The notes beneath the pieces were generated by a model, which saw only the letters and a list, made by a program, of their open reading frames with translations, made no database searches and had not been told where the DNA came from. Shown piece after piece: positions 22,931 through 35,539 of a stretch of 64,000 bases of DNA. The position numbers and the translations under genes were made by a program. Numbering within the stretch: the stretch's first letter is position 1; every line of letters starts with the position of its first letter. The DNA is from Athripsodes cinereus (lineage: Eukaryota; Arthropoda; Insecta; Trichoptera; Leptoceridae), in contig OX388318.1 in assembly GCA_947579605.1 (NCBI GenBank), positions 10,354,001 through 10,418,000 of the forward strand, given 5' to 3'.

Positions 22931-24378
22931 TAAGAATATGCTTGTATACTAAATTTTTGTATGCCTATTTAGTTTCATTTACTTACTTAACATTGCATAA
23001 AATCCAATCGCCCTTCAATACACATCCCAGGAGCACATGACAAACACAAGCTTGCTCTTTTTAGAGCGCGTATACGTCAATCGAGTCACCATTTCTGATG
23101 TCATAGTCATACCTGCGACTTAGTATTGTGATAGAATTTTTTTTTGGTTGTAAGAACAATAATCTTTTGTTCGACATTCTCAAAATTTGAACCGGGCAAG
23201 ATCATCATCTGTTTATATTTTTCAAATCGTACTTGTATAATGTATAGATTCTATACAATTATTTATTGAAAAAGTAGGTATTATAAATAGGAAAAAAACA
23301 TTCAAATCATTTGGTACAGGTGAATCACGGACACTCGTTCCGCTGAAATAAATCTTAGCAATTTTCCTCAAACTCCCCTTGTTCTACCTATAAACAATAA
23401 TTATCTGAATGAGTAATGCACATAATTTAAAATAACATTATTTAAATCAAAACCATATAACTGAACAATATAATTGATTGTGTCTTCGAGCTCTTATCGA
23501 AAGGGTACAACTGCACATATATGAACGTTAAATTACAATCGAATGTGCATTCAACTTTTTGATGAAATTTCAAAAAATTATGAATTAATAACTATCGCAA
23601 GCTGTGTGATTTGTAATTAATTAAATTACATAGGTATCTCTTACTACTAAGAACAATATTCTCTCACGCTATTATGTATATACATGAAAACGAATCTATG
23701 TAAGATCTGGTGATTAATTAGCTTCTATTTACCTGAAATGATTCAATTAACGATATCATACTAAGTAGGTGTTTAGCACAGTTATGATGAACGATCATGC
23801 CATGATTTTCTTATAATAAGTAAATATGTATATCAATCAATAATAATAAACCATTGTTTGCTTTTATTAATACAGCAAATTTGTTCGATGAGCCATAAGC
23901 GCACGTTTAAAAGCTATTAAAAAAAAAAATCCTTGATATAGTTTTTAAGGTATTCCAACAGAAGGAATAGATTAAGACTTTCGTTCGTTATATAATGTTA
24001 AATTTATTTTTGTTGTAAGAATTTTTGATCTCGCCAACCTGGAAGATCCGAAAAGAGATGGCGAGACAGTTGGAGCTGTGTCCCAGGAAATCTCGACGCC
24101 ATAGAAACAGATCCGCAGATCTATTTGAAGAGGAAAAAGAAGAAGAGTTTTGGATCCTTTCTGACTATCCTGCAAAAGATGCAGTGTGATGGTATGTAGG
24201 CATTCATGATCATATCACAATATTCATTAGAGTTACAGTACTTTATGTTCAATACGGTATGAATGAGTATTCTCAAAGCATATCAAAAACAAAATACTGA
24301 TTTTACAATTCAAACTAAAATGATCAGAAAACCAAATATGTATGACTATCTTACGAGTAGATAATATGTACGTAATTA
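22931..24378. other. Mostly non-coding stretch
   Basis: A GC-richer patch at about 24040-24180 (CGAAAAGAGATGGCGAGAC onward) reads RWRDSW then YLKRKKKK on the plus strand. This hints at a decayed LINE C-terminus, but the match is too weak to name. Confidence 0.35.
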
Positions 24379-24512
24379 CACAGGGGGGCTTAAAAGGCCA
24401 CTTCATATGAATCATAATAATAGGAATTGTAAAACGATTTAACGGCAGCATTTCTCCAAATATGAATTGTAGATCAATATTGCTCAATATGGGCATTTTA
24501 GGCCCCCTGGTG
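24379..24512. mobile_element. Small TIR element, about 134 bp
   Basis: CACAGGGGGGCTTAAAAGGC at the left is the imperfect complement of GCATTTTAGGCCCCCTGGTG at the right. No convincing target duplication; ATTA-like bases flank both ends. The 107-codon minus frame overlapping it has no domain. Confidence 0.5.
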
Positions 24513-25518
24513 ATTAAATAAAAGTATTTTCTTAATTTAAATAATAAAAGCAACAAATCTTTTCAGGAACAATTACATATTAAAAATACGAGACTTATCT
24601 GTAATTAATTTGGTACGCCACTGAATATTAAAAATATGAAGTACCTACGTACTTATGTATAAAAATATCGTACCTGTGATGTATGATGACGTTGTATGTA
24701 TAACTATAGCCATTATAATAATTATGTATGTAGGATGGCGGAGCAATGACTTATTATTATTATTATTAGTACGAACCGACCGGCGACGACGTGTGTTACT
24801 CATCATCATCAAATTATATTTCTGAGAAAATTTGATTGAAAACACAAATCACCTTCACAATCTAATAAATATTTGTGTTCGTCTATATTTATATATTTAT
24901 TATGAAACAACAGGTAATGAATGCAAGTTTAGTGTGAGTCTGGTTTAGGTCTTGCATTGGATGGGCTCTATTAGTTTACTTAATACCTTAACATTTAACT
25001 TTACTTGATTTTGTTTTAACTTGCTTGTTGTAGACACGCATAAGCTTGATCTGATCAATGTATTTTCTTCTTCTTGTATGAATGTTTTGTCAACTCTTTG
25101 TGTTTCTGAGATATAAATAAATACAATATACACCGTATAAAAAATATGATAGATTTAAAATTTTTGTATATATTGAAAGATTTATAAGTGTTATCAGATT
25201 TGAATGAGAATTCAACACAATATGGACGGTTAATAATTATACAAGTTGTATTAGAATACGACATTTGTATTTTTATTTATTTAATATACATACATCCAAG
25301 TGGAGATATAATATTATGTTACTATTTTTATGTGTAATATTCAGAACTTGTGTTTGCATAAATACATAACATAACATTATAATTTAAACTAGACTAGACC
25401 TATGCACAATACATCACCATTAATTGAAAAAGAACTGTCAATAAAATATGATGGTGTTGCCAGCTCTTAAATAACTTTTTCCAATTTTCTATCTATCTAT
25501 ATCGAATGGATTGCCATA
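24513..25518. other. Non-coding AT-rich stretch
   Basis: A (TTA)n run lies near 24750-24770. Minus frames at 24645-25264 are short and without domains. Confidence 0.5.
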
Positions 25519-25625
25519 TGGATCTGTCTTCACATAGGTACTTCTTTCGCTTCTTCGACATTCATGCAATTTCTCATGCACGCACGTCGACTTCTCTCAT
25601 TCAATACACGGCTGTCTTCAACATC
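25519..25625 (-). pseudogene. LINE-C 3' fragment, copy 3
   Basis: Matches the minus-strand terminus of LINE-C at 9330-9440 (ATTTCTCATGCACGCACGTC, CACGGCTGTCTTCAACAT), i.e. the NRRVCVRNCM-type region. About 35 codons, broken. Confidence 0.7.
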
Positions 25626-25846
25626 CGTCCTATTTCCAATATTGCAATCTTTTAAAAATTTTAAGCATGAGCGAAGCCGGGAAAGAGTACGCTAGTATTA
25701 TAATATGTATTTAAATAATACGAATGTTTCTTTCGTAAATTATGTACCAACTAATATTCACCTAAATAATAATGCTGTATGATTTTGTCTGTTGTATGAT
25801 TCTTTAGCATTTCAACTGCGAAGTGGTGAAAAACCGTGAAAATTAA

Positions 25847-26285
25847 CAGAGTACCTATTCAGGTTAAAATATGTGTAGTAGGTACCTATGCAGAGTAAAA
25901 TTTATACAGAATCTATGTAGAGTAAAATTAGCAGAGTACCAATAAAGAGTAAAATTAACAGAGTTCCTATGCAGAGTAAAATAAATGGAGTAAGTAGGTG
26001 TCTATGCAGAGTGAATTTTATACAGAATCTATGTAGAGTGGAATGAACAGAGTACCAATGAAAAGTAAAATTAACAGAGTACCTGTGCAGAATAAAATTA
26101 ACAGAGTACCTATGCAGAGTAAAATTAACAGAGTACCTATGCAGAGTAAAATTATCAGAGTACCTATGTAGAGTAAAATTAACAGATTACCAATGCAGAG
26201 GTCAATCAACAGAGTAAAAGAAACTGAGCACCTATGCAGAATAAAATAAGCTGAGTTACAGTACTACCTATGCAGAGTTAAATCA
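25847..26285. repeat. 27-bp minisatellite, roughly 15 degenerate copies
   Basis: The unit AACAGAGTACCTATGCAGAG plus TAAAATT repeats, nearly perfect at 26068-26165 and increasingly degenerate outward, with some units expanded by GTAGGTACC-like inserts. The 63-codon minus frame (IGTLLILLC repeats) is a by-product. Confidence 0.9.
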
Positions 26286-26448
26286 ACAGTGCATTTGCCT
26301 CACAATAATATATTGTGGAAGTGTTATATGTATGAATTATTGAATTCACCATATTTTAATTTAACTTTCTGCGATCTTAAGTAATAGTGCCAGCAAGAAT
26401 CACTTTACTGTATTTAATAATAATATAAATTATAGGTATGTTCTATTT

Positions 26449-26510
26449 ATACCATCAAAGCATCTTCCATTTATGGGGTAGCCACTAAAGTAACTGCATG
26501 TAATAAATTT
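26449..26510 (-). mobile_element. S-family fragment
   Basis: TACCATCAAAGCATCTTCC, TTATGGGGTAGCCAC and TAACTGCATGTAATAAA match the reversed tail half of the family. Confidence 0.6.
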
Positions 26511-26990
26511 AATATGCTTATAAGTAATTCATATAATAAAACTAGGCACAATTTGCTTTAATATTCGGCAAAATTAAAAAAAAAACTCAATGATTTTAAA
26601 AACATTATGAAATTGTCTCACGCCGCGTTGCTGATTTTAAAATAATAAATATGGTACAATTAGTTCATCCACGATTGACACCAATCTGAATATTGTTCAA
26701 TAAAATTAAGAAAATCACTGTGTGAAAATAACAGTGATTGACTTGTCGATCATAATGTGTGACACCTGCTACTAATAATCTCAAGAAAATAATAATATGT
26801 CCAAATCACTCATTATTATTGTTTTTGCTTAAAACCGGCTTTGCACGGTAAAAAAAAACTGAATTGAAACTTTTAAGGTTTACCTACAGGATGTTGAAAA
26901 ATGTGTAGTATTAGTATTTATTCAAACAAAAACAAATATTTTTGGAAATAATTCAAATCAATATTTTAATATTTTTTATGAAAAGAATAT
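26511..26990. other. Non-coding AT-rich stretch
   Basis: No feature recognised. Confidence 0.5.
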
Positions 26991-27179
26991 TAATAAAACA
27001 CTTATTTATAATATATCCACAGTGACTTTTTGTTGGACGCGAGCCGGCTTTCAAGAGCTTCTGCTCTCATCATCAGGCTAGCGAAAAAAAAAATTAATGA
27101 TGAGAGCGGAAGCTCTTGAAAGCCGGCTCGCGTCTAATAAAAAGTCACTGTTGATATACTTTAAATAAGTGTTTTATTT
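26991..27179. repeat. Long hairpin with Penelope-type terminus in both arms
   Basis: Arms 26991-27073 and 27098-27179 are ~83 bp inverted repeats with few mismatches around a 24-base loop. Each arm read outward runs ATGATGAGAGC, GAAGCTCTTGAAAGCCGG, CTCGCGTC, AAAAAGTCACTG, TAAATAAGTGTTTTATT. The reverse complement of the left arm contains CTGATGA, a 6-bp stem and GAAA. The hairpin at 62.5 kb shares the CCGGCTCGCG and AAGTGTTTTATT blocks. Confidence 0.85.
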
Positions 27180-27311
27180 ATAATTAATTATACATGAGTT
27201 TCCACCAAGAACCGTCGGTTGAAAAATATCAACTTTAGAATTAATAAGATTTGATATATGTAAATTGAATGAGTATTTGTTTAAATAATAATTTTATATT
27301 TAATAGATAAT

Positions 27312-28215
27312 TCATCATCATCATCATCGCCCTCAACGCTCCTCTCGGGAGCACAGGGCAGAAACCAGCCTCCTCCATTCAGAGCGTCTCTGTGCCAATT
27401 GCGTCACCTCTTTCCACGACATTCCTTGCGCTCTGATATCGTTGTCATAGGAACGGTGTATTGTGAAAGAGGGACGCCCGGGCCGACGGAACCCCTGCGG
27501 ACGGAAAAACAGTGCTCTTTTTGGCCAACTATCATTAGGCATTCTCAAAACATGTCCCAACCAGGACCATCGTCTCTCCTGTATTACGGAGATTACAGGT
27601 CTCTGCTGGGTGCGCCGGCGCACAGCATCATTTGTAACATGTTCATACCATTTGACATCCAAAATCCTTCTAAGACACCTGTTTTCAAAGCTTAGTATCT
27701 TCCGCTCTTGAGCCTTGCTTAAGTGCCAAGACTCACAGCCATATAGAAGGATTGGGATGATGCACGCATTGAACAAGCGACATTTTGTCCTGATGCTGAG
27801 TCCAGACGCCTTCCAAACTTTGTTCATGTTATTGAAAGCCCCACTAGCTGCCCCTATGCGGATTGGTAATTCCGATCGGAGATCACCCTCTGGCGTTATG
27901 GTTGCTCCCAGGTACCTGAATTTGCTAACCTGAGATATTTGGGAATTACCAACCATTAGTGGGGTGTGAGTACTCGTGCATGTACTATTACATATGTACT
28001 CCGTTTTACCAGCGTTGATACGAAGGCCAAGGCGCAAGGAATTTTCATAAAGAGCATTAGCGTTGCACTGTAATCCATCCACAGATGTATCAAAAAGGGC
28101 TAGATCATCCGCATATTCAAGATCGTGCAGCACTCCCACAGACGTCTCACTGTATTCACGCTGTGATAAAGACACACCGCCAGGGCCCAGAATAGATTTT
28201 CTGAGCATAATTTCT
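27312..28215 (-). pseudogene. LINE-B reverse transcriptase fragment, longest copy
   Basis: The open frame from the minus strand (stop at 27333-27335) carries SILGPGGVSLSQ, the catalytic YADD (about residues 45-48), then FRYLGATITPEGDL, ILLYGCESWHLSKAQ, ENRCLRRIL, RRWSWLGHVLRMPNDSW and SWKEVTQLAQRRSEWRRL. The fingers and endonuclease are missing, so this is a 5'-truncated insertion. The first ~15 residues of the frame (DTYIIIII) are flank. It is followed by a (GAT)n 3' tail at 27312-27329. The frame has no internal stop, but the truncation makes it non-functional. Confidence 0.85.
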
Positions 28216-28365
28216 ATAATAATTATTATGTAAGTATCAGAAAACATAAATTAATTTGAAAGTAAGTTGTACAAGTAGTAGTATTTCATTACTCTTTTTT
28301 TTTTATTTAAATTGATACCAAAGTTTAATTCGTTGCCATGTTTGTCTAAAGATAATTTTTTGTAT

Positions 28366-28720
28366 TCTTCTTCTTCTTCTTCTTATGGCCTTAAACCCGT
28401 ACTTCCAGCTCACTCAACCATCGTACGGCTGCCTCCGAGGCGTCATGTATTTCTCTCAGTCCCCCGTCAAAGGAATATAGGGGGCACTGCTCCACGATGT
28501 GGTCCATGCTCTGGGTTTACCCCGCATGGGCAGGTGGGTGAATCAGCCATCCCCCACTGATGCAGATTTGCTGCCGAGCAGCCGACTCCAGTCATAAATC
28601 TATTGAGCCTGCACCAAGACCTTCTGGGTAGAGAGAACCCGGGCTGTTGTTGAGTTGGGTCGGTCACCAGGTAGCCTCTGGAGGTATCTGCTGTTGCCCA
28701 GAGATCTCGCAAGATACTTT
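28366..28720 (-). pseudogene. LINE-E C-terminal fragment with zinc-knuckle-like motif
   Basis: The minus frame reads LPRRSWCRLNRFMTGVGC, HQWGMADSPTCPCG. A single-base indel then moves the continuation (MDHIVEQCPLYSFDGGL, HDASEAAVRWLSELEV) into another frame. CPCG..H...CP is the conserved C-terminal motif of R1/Jockey-type LINE polyproteins after the RNase H-like part. The 3' end is (AAG)n at 28367-28383. Confidence 0.8.
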
Positions 28721-29365
28721 GTATTGATTTGGTATCTTAGTAAATGTCTATTGATATTAATCTTATCTCTTTAAAAGATTCTAAAAGGAACAAAAAAAAA
28801 AACAGAAAAAGTAAATGAAAAAAAAAACACTTAGAAACGTATTGACAAACAGACTCAGATATTTATTTATCTAGTATTATTACTGTTCCTTGTGTCGAGT
28901 TCATTGATATTAAAATAATGTTTCCAATAAATTATTATTATGAACCCTGAAGTTTCAAGTTTGGCAGAGGCACTACGTGACTGATTTTATAAACTGTTAT
29001 ATAACATACTAAGGAAAAGAACATTTTTTTCAACAGCCAATAAGCTATAATAGCATATGATTTTTTTTGCTAGTAGGTATTCGTTGAATAGTTTTTTATA
29101 AATCTTTGTTTGAAATACATAGAATATTCATGTAGGAGTGTCGCATTTGTACTGATATTATGTAATCTCGTAAAAGATCAGGGAAGATAGAAAAGTCTGA
29201 TTAAAACGTATGTCCAAAAATGGATGTTTTAAAAAAAAAATAGAAAGGGTAGTAGGTATAAATCATAGCTGAATTTTAAATGATTGATAATTTATATACC
29301 TACCTATGCTTTGTGTTTTTGAAAAGAACGGATATAATTATGTACACCTAGGGAGTAAAATAGAT
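28721..29365. other. Non-coding AT-rich stretch
   Basis: No feature recognised. Confidence 0.5.
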
Positions 29366-30197
29366 ATCATTTTATTTCTTATTTATTTATTTATTTATTT
29401 ATTGATACATCAACGGCCAACAGGCCTTTTAGAAGTAAGGTTGGCACAATACAAAACATAACAATAATAAACTTTTCTTAACTATACAAATTAGTTTAGA
29501 CATAAATATTATCGAAAAGATGGTAACAAAATAAAAAAAAAACCCTATCAAAATAAAAAAACAGTAAAATTGGTGTGAGCAAGTGTAAGTATACACAATA
29601 ACATAACAAATCAAAAATAAAAATATTAATCATTTAAAACATTTCAATTAGGTATCACAAATAAATAGGTAGGTACAGTAAAATAAAACAAAATAAATCA
29701 CATAATAGTAGTATGTATAACCAAGCAGTATCATAGTATGCGTAAACTTCAATCAATCAATACTCCCGAACTTGCAACAATAATCGAAAAACAAATACAC
29801 ACAAACACCAACACTCCGCTCAAAATTCAACAACCATGCACAATAGATTCCAACAATGCGGAAGAAGATATTAAATTATTACATGAGTATCAATGGCATT
29901 AAAAAATGTTGTGAATATTAAAACATTACCCATACCAACACATAACCACACATACATACATAACAAATTACAAATTGAATAAATAAAAAAAATAGCTTAT
30001 GAAATAGTACACATAAAAAATGTAAAAAAATCAACCAGATTTAAAATGTATATACCCATACGATAGTCTCATTCAAAACAGGATAATATCCCCTTTTAAA
30101 TATATGGACATAATTTCAAACTACTTATGATTAAGGAAAATAAATAGATAACGACACTACATTTATTTAAATATATAAAAAAAGACATTATTCCCTA

Positions 30198-30500
30198 CAT
30201 CAATATTAATCCAAAAAAAAAAAACGACAATTTAATATTAAATAAAAAAATAAAATAAAATTATCGCCAATAAATATCAACAATATCAATCCAAATAAAA
30301 ACCAACAATTTAATATAAAATAAAATAAATTAAATCAAAAATAAAATTAAATCAAAATTATCGCTAATAAATGCTATATAAAAACAAAATAAAATAAATT
30401 GTAGGCAACAAATGTCAACAATATCAATCCAAACAAAAATCAATAATTTAATATAAAATAAAACAAATAGAATAAAATAAATTATCGCTTATAAATGTTT
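30198..30500. repeat. Imperfect tandem repeat in LINE-H 3' UTR
   Basis: About three degenerate units share CAATATCAATCCAAA, CAATTTAATATAAAAT and AAATTATCGC(C/T)AATAAAT. The unit length drifts around 100-130 bp. Confidence 0.6.
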
Positions 30501-30517
30501 ACACTATCAAAGACAGT

Positions 30518-31729
30518 TTATGGATTGAACATGGTCTTAATTATATTCTTGAAATTAGTAAAATTAATATTGAACATATCAATATCACTTAAAAATTTAT
30601 TTCCTAGGCAGTGTAAGCGGGGAATCACTGTATTTCTCACATAGTTGGCGGAATAGTTATCATAGTAAAGTAGTTCCCTACTCCTAGTACTACGTCCAGG
30701 TACCCGGTACCTTATTAAACAACACAAATCAGGGACGTCAAAGCAATTATTCACAATTCTATACAAAAAAATTAAGTCATTCATAATTCTCCTATCTGCT
30801 AAGCTCTCTAGATGTAGACGTGATTGCAATTGTGCATAGTTTAATTCATCTCTTGGGATACACAGTTTATAATTAATGAATCTCAAAAATTTGCGCTGCA
30901 CACGATCAATATTATTGATATGAACATTATAACCAGGCGACCAGATGGGAGTACAGTATTCCAAGTGACTACGGACCAGAGAAGTATACAAAAGGGATAT
31001 GGCGTGTATGTTTTGAAAATCACAAACCGTTCGAAGTACAAATCCCAGTGATCGCATTGCCCTTCCAGTCATCTCAACAATATGATTTACAAAGGATAAC
31101 CTTTCATCAAATAGAACTCCCAAATCATGAATTTCCGTCACTCTAGTAAGTCGCACACCCTCCATAGAATAATCAAATTCTACAAATTTCTTTGTTCTAC
31201 CGAATCGAATGTACTGACATTTTTGAACATTAAGGTATAAATTATTTTTATGACACCAAGAAGTAATCATATTAAGATTATCTTGAACGACATTACAGTC
31301 TTGAATAGTTTCAATTTTTTTAAATAATTTTATGTCATCGGCAAATAGTAAGAATTCGATATTTTTTAGTTCGGGTATAATGTCGTTAATGAATATCAAG
31401 AACAAAATTGGCCCAAGATGGCTCCCCTGAGGCAATCCTGAAGTTGCTGCAAAATTATAAGAACAGATATTGTTTATTTTTACACGCAACATGCGACCAG
31501 ATAAGTAGCTACTGAACCACTCTAATAGTGGATTCGTTACTCCAAGCATCAAAAGTTTCCTTAGCAATACACTGTGAGACACCTTATCAAACGCTTTACA
31601 AAAGTCTAAATATATGGCATCGACCTGACCTCCCATAGCAAGACAATTAGCAATATAATCCTCGTAGATAGTCAAATTTGTTAAAGTTGATCTGCCTGCC
31701 ATAAAACCATGTTGCTGGGGTTCGATCAC
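30518..31729 (-). pseudogene. LINE-H reverse transcriptase, 403 residues open
   Basis: This is the largest coding remnant in the window. Motifs in order are QQHGFMAGRST (residues 5-15), AIYLDFCKAFDKVSH (38-52, motif A), SGLPQGSHLGPILFLIFIND (97-116, motif B), FADDIKLF (129-136, catalytic FADD) and LGVLFDERLSF. A CR1/Jockey-type C-terminus follows (LEYCTPIWSP, RVQRKFLRF, DLIFLYRI). Neither the apurinic-type endonuclease domain nor ORF1 is present. The apparent start is only the first ATG after the 5' truncation. No stop interrupts the 403 codons, which suggests a fairly young insertion. Confidence 0.85.
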
Positions 31730-31742
31730 AAGGGAAATAGAT

Positions 31743-32977
31743 TATTATAACACTATTGATATGGTGCCCTAAAATGATGTTACCCTTTGAAACGCAAGGA
31801 GTCTTTTGTGTCATATTCATGCTTGGAATAGGAATTATGATAAAGAAAGTAGATATATAATGATATAATAAACACATGCTTAGTTCACATAATGACAAAT
31901 TTTGTTGCATCTTTAATAATTCATTTATATCCTTTGAACCTTCTCTCCTTTCTTTCAAACAAACAATTAACATTTTTGAAGCGATTGAAATCTGTCCCCA
32001 TTTCTCCTTAAATGACACATCAAGGAAAATGCACAAGTGTTTTTAAATTATGTATGTTGAATACACATCATATTATTTCTTATGTAGTTTTTCCCTACTG
32101 ATTCCTTTTAATAATTATGTATATGAACGTATAAGATACCATTAATATTGCGTGAAGTAAATTCTTTGATAAACGAATTATTTTAGTAATGAAAGTATGA
32201 TATGTAGAACGTAAATTACTCATACCTTAATACTTGACACTTGTTAAAATAAAACCATTGGACGTGGTAAGTTTATTGAATATTGTAGGTATATTAAAAA
32301 AAAATGTTTTTCACAAAGTCTGAGATAGTGAGTACCTACATTTTATGTTGATATAAGTTTTTGATACAATCAGACAATTATTCAATATAATATTAAATTT
32401 ATTTCAACAAAATTAAGTAGAGCTCGTGCTTTGGGTGTACTTGCATTGGTGTAAATAATATATTTTTTAAAGATTTGTATACTGCTGGAATTGTAAGAAG
32501 CTGTTATATTCTTCTTCTTTGTGTGGCCTATCAGGTCCTCCCGACGTTGGTGATCCTGGGCTGTCCCCTTCCTTCAGTCCATTCTATCACATTAAACAGA
32601 TAAGACGTTTGTCTCCTACCATACCCTCTTCATCCTTCCTTTCTCCTTCATTATCAATCTTAGATAATATTTTTTTCCATATACTATTTACTCACACTCT
32701 CAAAACCGTTTTGGAACTCACGATTTGTCTTGGTGCGGGAATTTCACCTTCTCAGAGTCCAGCAATGGGTCTCTAAGAATGTGACTTCGATTGCGAGCGA
32801 GTGCGTCACAATTACAGAGGATGTTTATACGTGTTTCGATATCCTCTGCTCTGCATAAAATTTGCAGACTGGTCTATCTGACATATTTCTGTCATGTGTT
32901 TCCGTAGTCTGCAATGTCAATTTTTTTTTCAAATGAAATGTTAAATACATCACTCTCTTTCCGTTGACTCACTGTAG
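31743..32977. other. Non-coding stretch with one short repeat trace
   Basis: CTTCTTCTTTGTGTGGCC at about 32510 resembles an (AAG)n LINE tail in reverse. AACTCACGATTTGTCTTGGT at 32716 recurs with changes at 38986. Neither can be extended into a named element. The minus frame 31647-32036 has no domain. Confidence 0.4.
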
Positions 32978-32982
32978 TCACA

Positions 32983-33622
32983 TTATTCCACTTTCATTTA
33001 CTAGTTCTCAAATTATTCTCAACTACTTTCCATTACACTTCCCTCCAAAACTTTCTCTGACTCCAGTCCACCCTTTTATACATTGTCCAGCTAATTCAGT
33101 CGAAGAACTTGAGTCTCAGTTCAGGGATAATTGTAGAGTTCTTAGTTTGGTTTCATAGATCAAAAGAAAACAGAAGTTAAGTTAAATAACAAAACATTTA
33201 TTCATGGTTCAAATTATTACTGTCCGGTTCAACACAAACAGACACACCGTTACATTTTACACAAGCACTTAATATTATACAACAAATTCTAAGTTAAAAT
33301 TAATCAAGTCACTTATCACTATGTACAGTTTATTTTGATACAGGTTTCAATTATTGTTTAGCACTTTTAACACAAGTTATTTCTTTTCGGTTCAGCCACC
33401 GCCCAACGCAAAAGCGTCGGCCGGTGCTACCGAGGCCAGGGGCAGGGGACAAGTGAAGTTAGTTACAGGATGTTCAACATAGAGAAATTTAACGGAAGTC
33501 AAAATAGAGTTTTATTTAATATTTGCGGGATTCTTTCCTTCAAAAAAAAGTCAAATGGTAACTAAGTAAATTTTAATATGGAATACTCTAATAATTATCT
33601 ATTGTTATTTTTAACTACGACA
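32983..33622 (-). repeat. LTR, left copy
   Basis: By reading along both copies I find no difference from 37439-38078. On the minus strand it begins TGTCGTAG and ends GTGGAATAA. It contains AATAAA and TATAAAAG on the minus strand and a GC-rich block (CCGCCCAACGCAAAAGCGTC) at about 33398-33417. Confidence 0.85.
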
Positions 33623-35283
33623 TTCCATCTCAAGTCATTTCACAAAGAAAAAAAATTAAAAAAAAAGAAAAGTCTCATTGTTACGTTACAAAGTGGAAAT
33701 TACAGTTACAGAGACTATCAACACATCAATGGAAAATTACAGTTGCACAGTGACATTACAGGAATTAATGATGATCAATCATGAGTTACATATATCAATA
33801 CTTTTTTTTTTACAAAGTTTTTGTACTTAATTTCACCTTCTATTACAATCCTCATCAGGAATGTACACGTCATGAGCCAATAATGGGACCAAGAAGATGT
33901 ACCGACAGGGCAGGTCGCAGATACGGAAATCGTAGACAATACCCTCGACATTCCTCCAAGCACACCATTACGAACTCAAGACAACAATTACAATATTACA
34001 CATTATTTTCACAATTTCAACAATATAACCCTCAAACAACAACCCAACACCCAAGTAATTTCAGAATACATAGTTTGACAATAAAATAAAGGGGGGTAGT
34101 CAATCCGACCTTCAATCTTGCAACAATTATACCTGAATTACCAATCTCATTACCATTATACCTGATCTACCTCTATTCTAAGGGCGGCAATCTATACCCT
34201 ATTGAATTAAACATGTTATTTCCATGGGGTGTTCGACCCATCTTGCACAGGCTTGACGACATATATCAGGTGTCCAACCTTTCGCGCGGAGCTTTTCCAA
34301 GCGAACCTGTACGTAACATTTGAGCGTCCTCAATCTCTTACAATGACAATGGCTTGTCGGGCTAGCTCCGACTGGCGACCACAAGAGGTTCCAGACGAGC
34401 AAATACAAATTTAAAAAAAAACTTAACTAAATTCGAGTTATGCTTGACTTTCTATAGGGTGAGACGATTAGTCACACCTCTAAATCAGCATAACTCCGGA
34501 GATGAACAGGGAAGAGTGCGAATCATCCAACTGACTCCGTAACATTCATTCTTGACATTTGAACATTACTGATAGGGTACGCATGCCTATACAGTAATAA
34601 TGTCGAAATGACCAACAGGTTCACATACCAAGTGAGAACCTTGTCATTAAAATTTTGGTGAACCAGACAATTTGAAACAATCTAAACATTACAAAATTTT
34701 CCTTTTACCGATGCAACCTTGACCCTTTAATACAATTGTTACAATTATTATCTACTATCCCAATTAGTGACAACCTTTCACACACTTTTATACTTCAACA
34801 TTTATAGCTCAATCTGACATACTTCATACTTTTATACCTTCCATCCTTCATCTATCATAAGACGTACAACAGTTACCACATAAGTAGGAGATTGGTAAGG
34901 AACCAATTACAAAAGAAAACGACTACATATTATACTTTCGTATAAGGAAGGGTCGAAATTGCATCCGGTTTTTCTTAACATCCTAACTTAAAATTAAACA
35001 AGTATTGTCCCTTGCCTGAGCCAGTGGGGGAGTTCAGATCTTAATGAATAAGTTGCATGTTGAAATGGCTAGCTTAAGAGATGGAAAGGCAACCTCATTC
35101 ACCCAAAGGCACAAACAAGAGAGAAATTCACAATACAAAAGGTTGAGCGCCACGAAATTCATATTTTAAATTTTTTTTACAAAATTCCTTCAGAGTCTGA
35201 ATTGCGAAGATCCTCTGAGGCATACTTAAAATTAACAAGTTTACACGTACCTGAGCTGTAGTGATTACATACATTATTCTGAC

Positions 35284-35539
35284 ATGGTAACAAGATTCAT
35301 TATATACTATTACAGGTTTTCCAATTTCTAAGTTATTTTACTTTTTCTATTTATCAAAACAATGGAATTTCAATACGTCCTTTGACAGTGACGTCATTAC
35401 AGTACATACATTTTCATGGCATGGCGACAAGACAAGTTATATATTATTACAAGTTTTCAAATTTTCTAAGTTTTTAATCAACACAAACAATGAAATTTCA
35501 ATACGTCATTTGACAGTGACGTCATTACAGTACATACAG
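35284..35539. repeat. Two-copy tandem repeat, ~130-bp unit, in LTR-element interior
   Basis: Units 35284-35406 and 35416-35539 both end TTTGACAGTGACGTCATTAC then AGTACATACA. The palindromic TGACGTCA is a perfect CRE-type bZIP site, so each unit carries one possible transcription-factor site. Whether it is used is unknown. Confidence 0.8.

Larger units (their letters stand above)
29358..31742 (-). mobile_element. LINE-H insertion with AT-rich 3' UTR and (AATA)n tail
   Basis: The 3' end is (TTTA)n at 29378-29402, preceded (element sense) by a GGCCTGTTGGCC hairpin. The 5' end is truncated beside the HGF motif. AAATAGAT occurs at 29358-29365 and 31735-31742, a possible 8-bp TSD. The match is short and AT-rich, so the boundaries are tentative. 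Confidence 0.6.

Noticed and set aside
24040..24180. LINE C-terminal remnant (RWRDSW block)
   Set aside because: Only a six-residue word resembles the family signature; too little to annotate.
26018..26209. Repetitive hydrophobic 63-residue protein
   Set aside because: The frame is created by the 27-bp repeat unit, whose length is a multiple of three.
25847..26285. CRISPR-like array of short repeats
   Set aside because: Units are contiguous and degenerate with no unique spacers, and the DNA is eukaryotic. It is a minisatellite.
33781..34089. Arginine/glutamine-rich ORF as Gag nucleocapsid of the LTR element
   Set aside because: It is on the plus strand while the LTR start favours minus, lacks CCHC knuckles, and an overlapping minus frame is equally open.
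34090..34320. Open plus-strand frame (GVVNPTFNLATIIPEL and on) inside the LTR element
   Set aside because: About 75 codons with no recognisable motif and stops on both sides; not enough to call.
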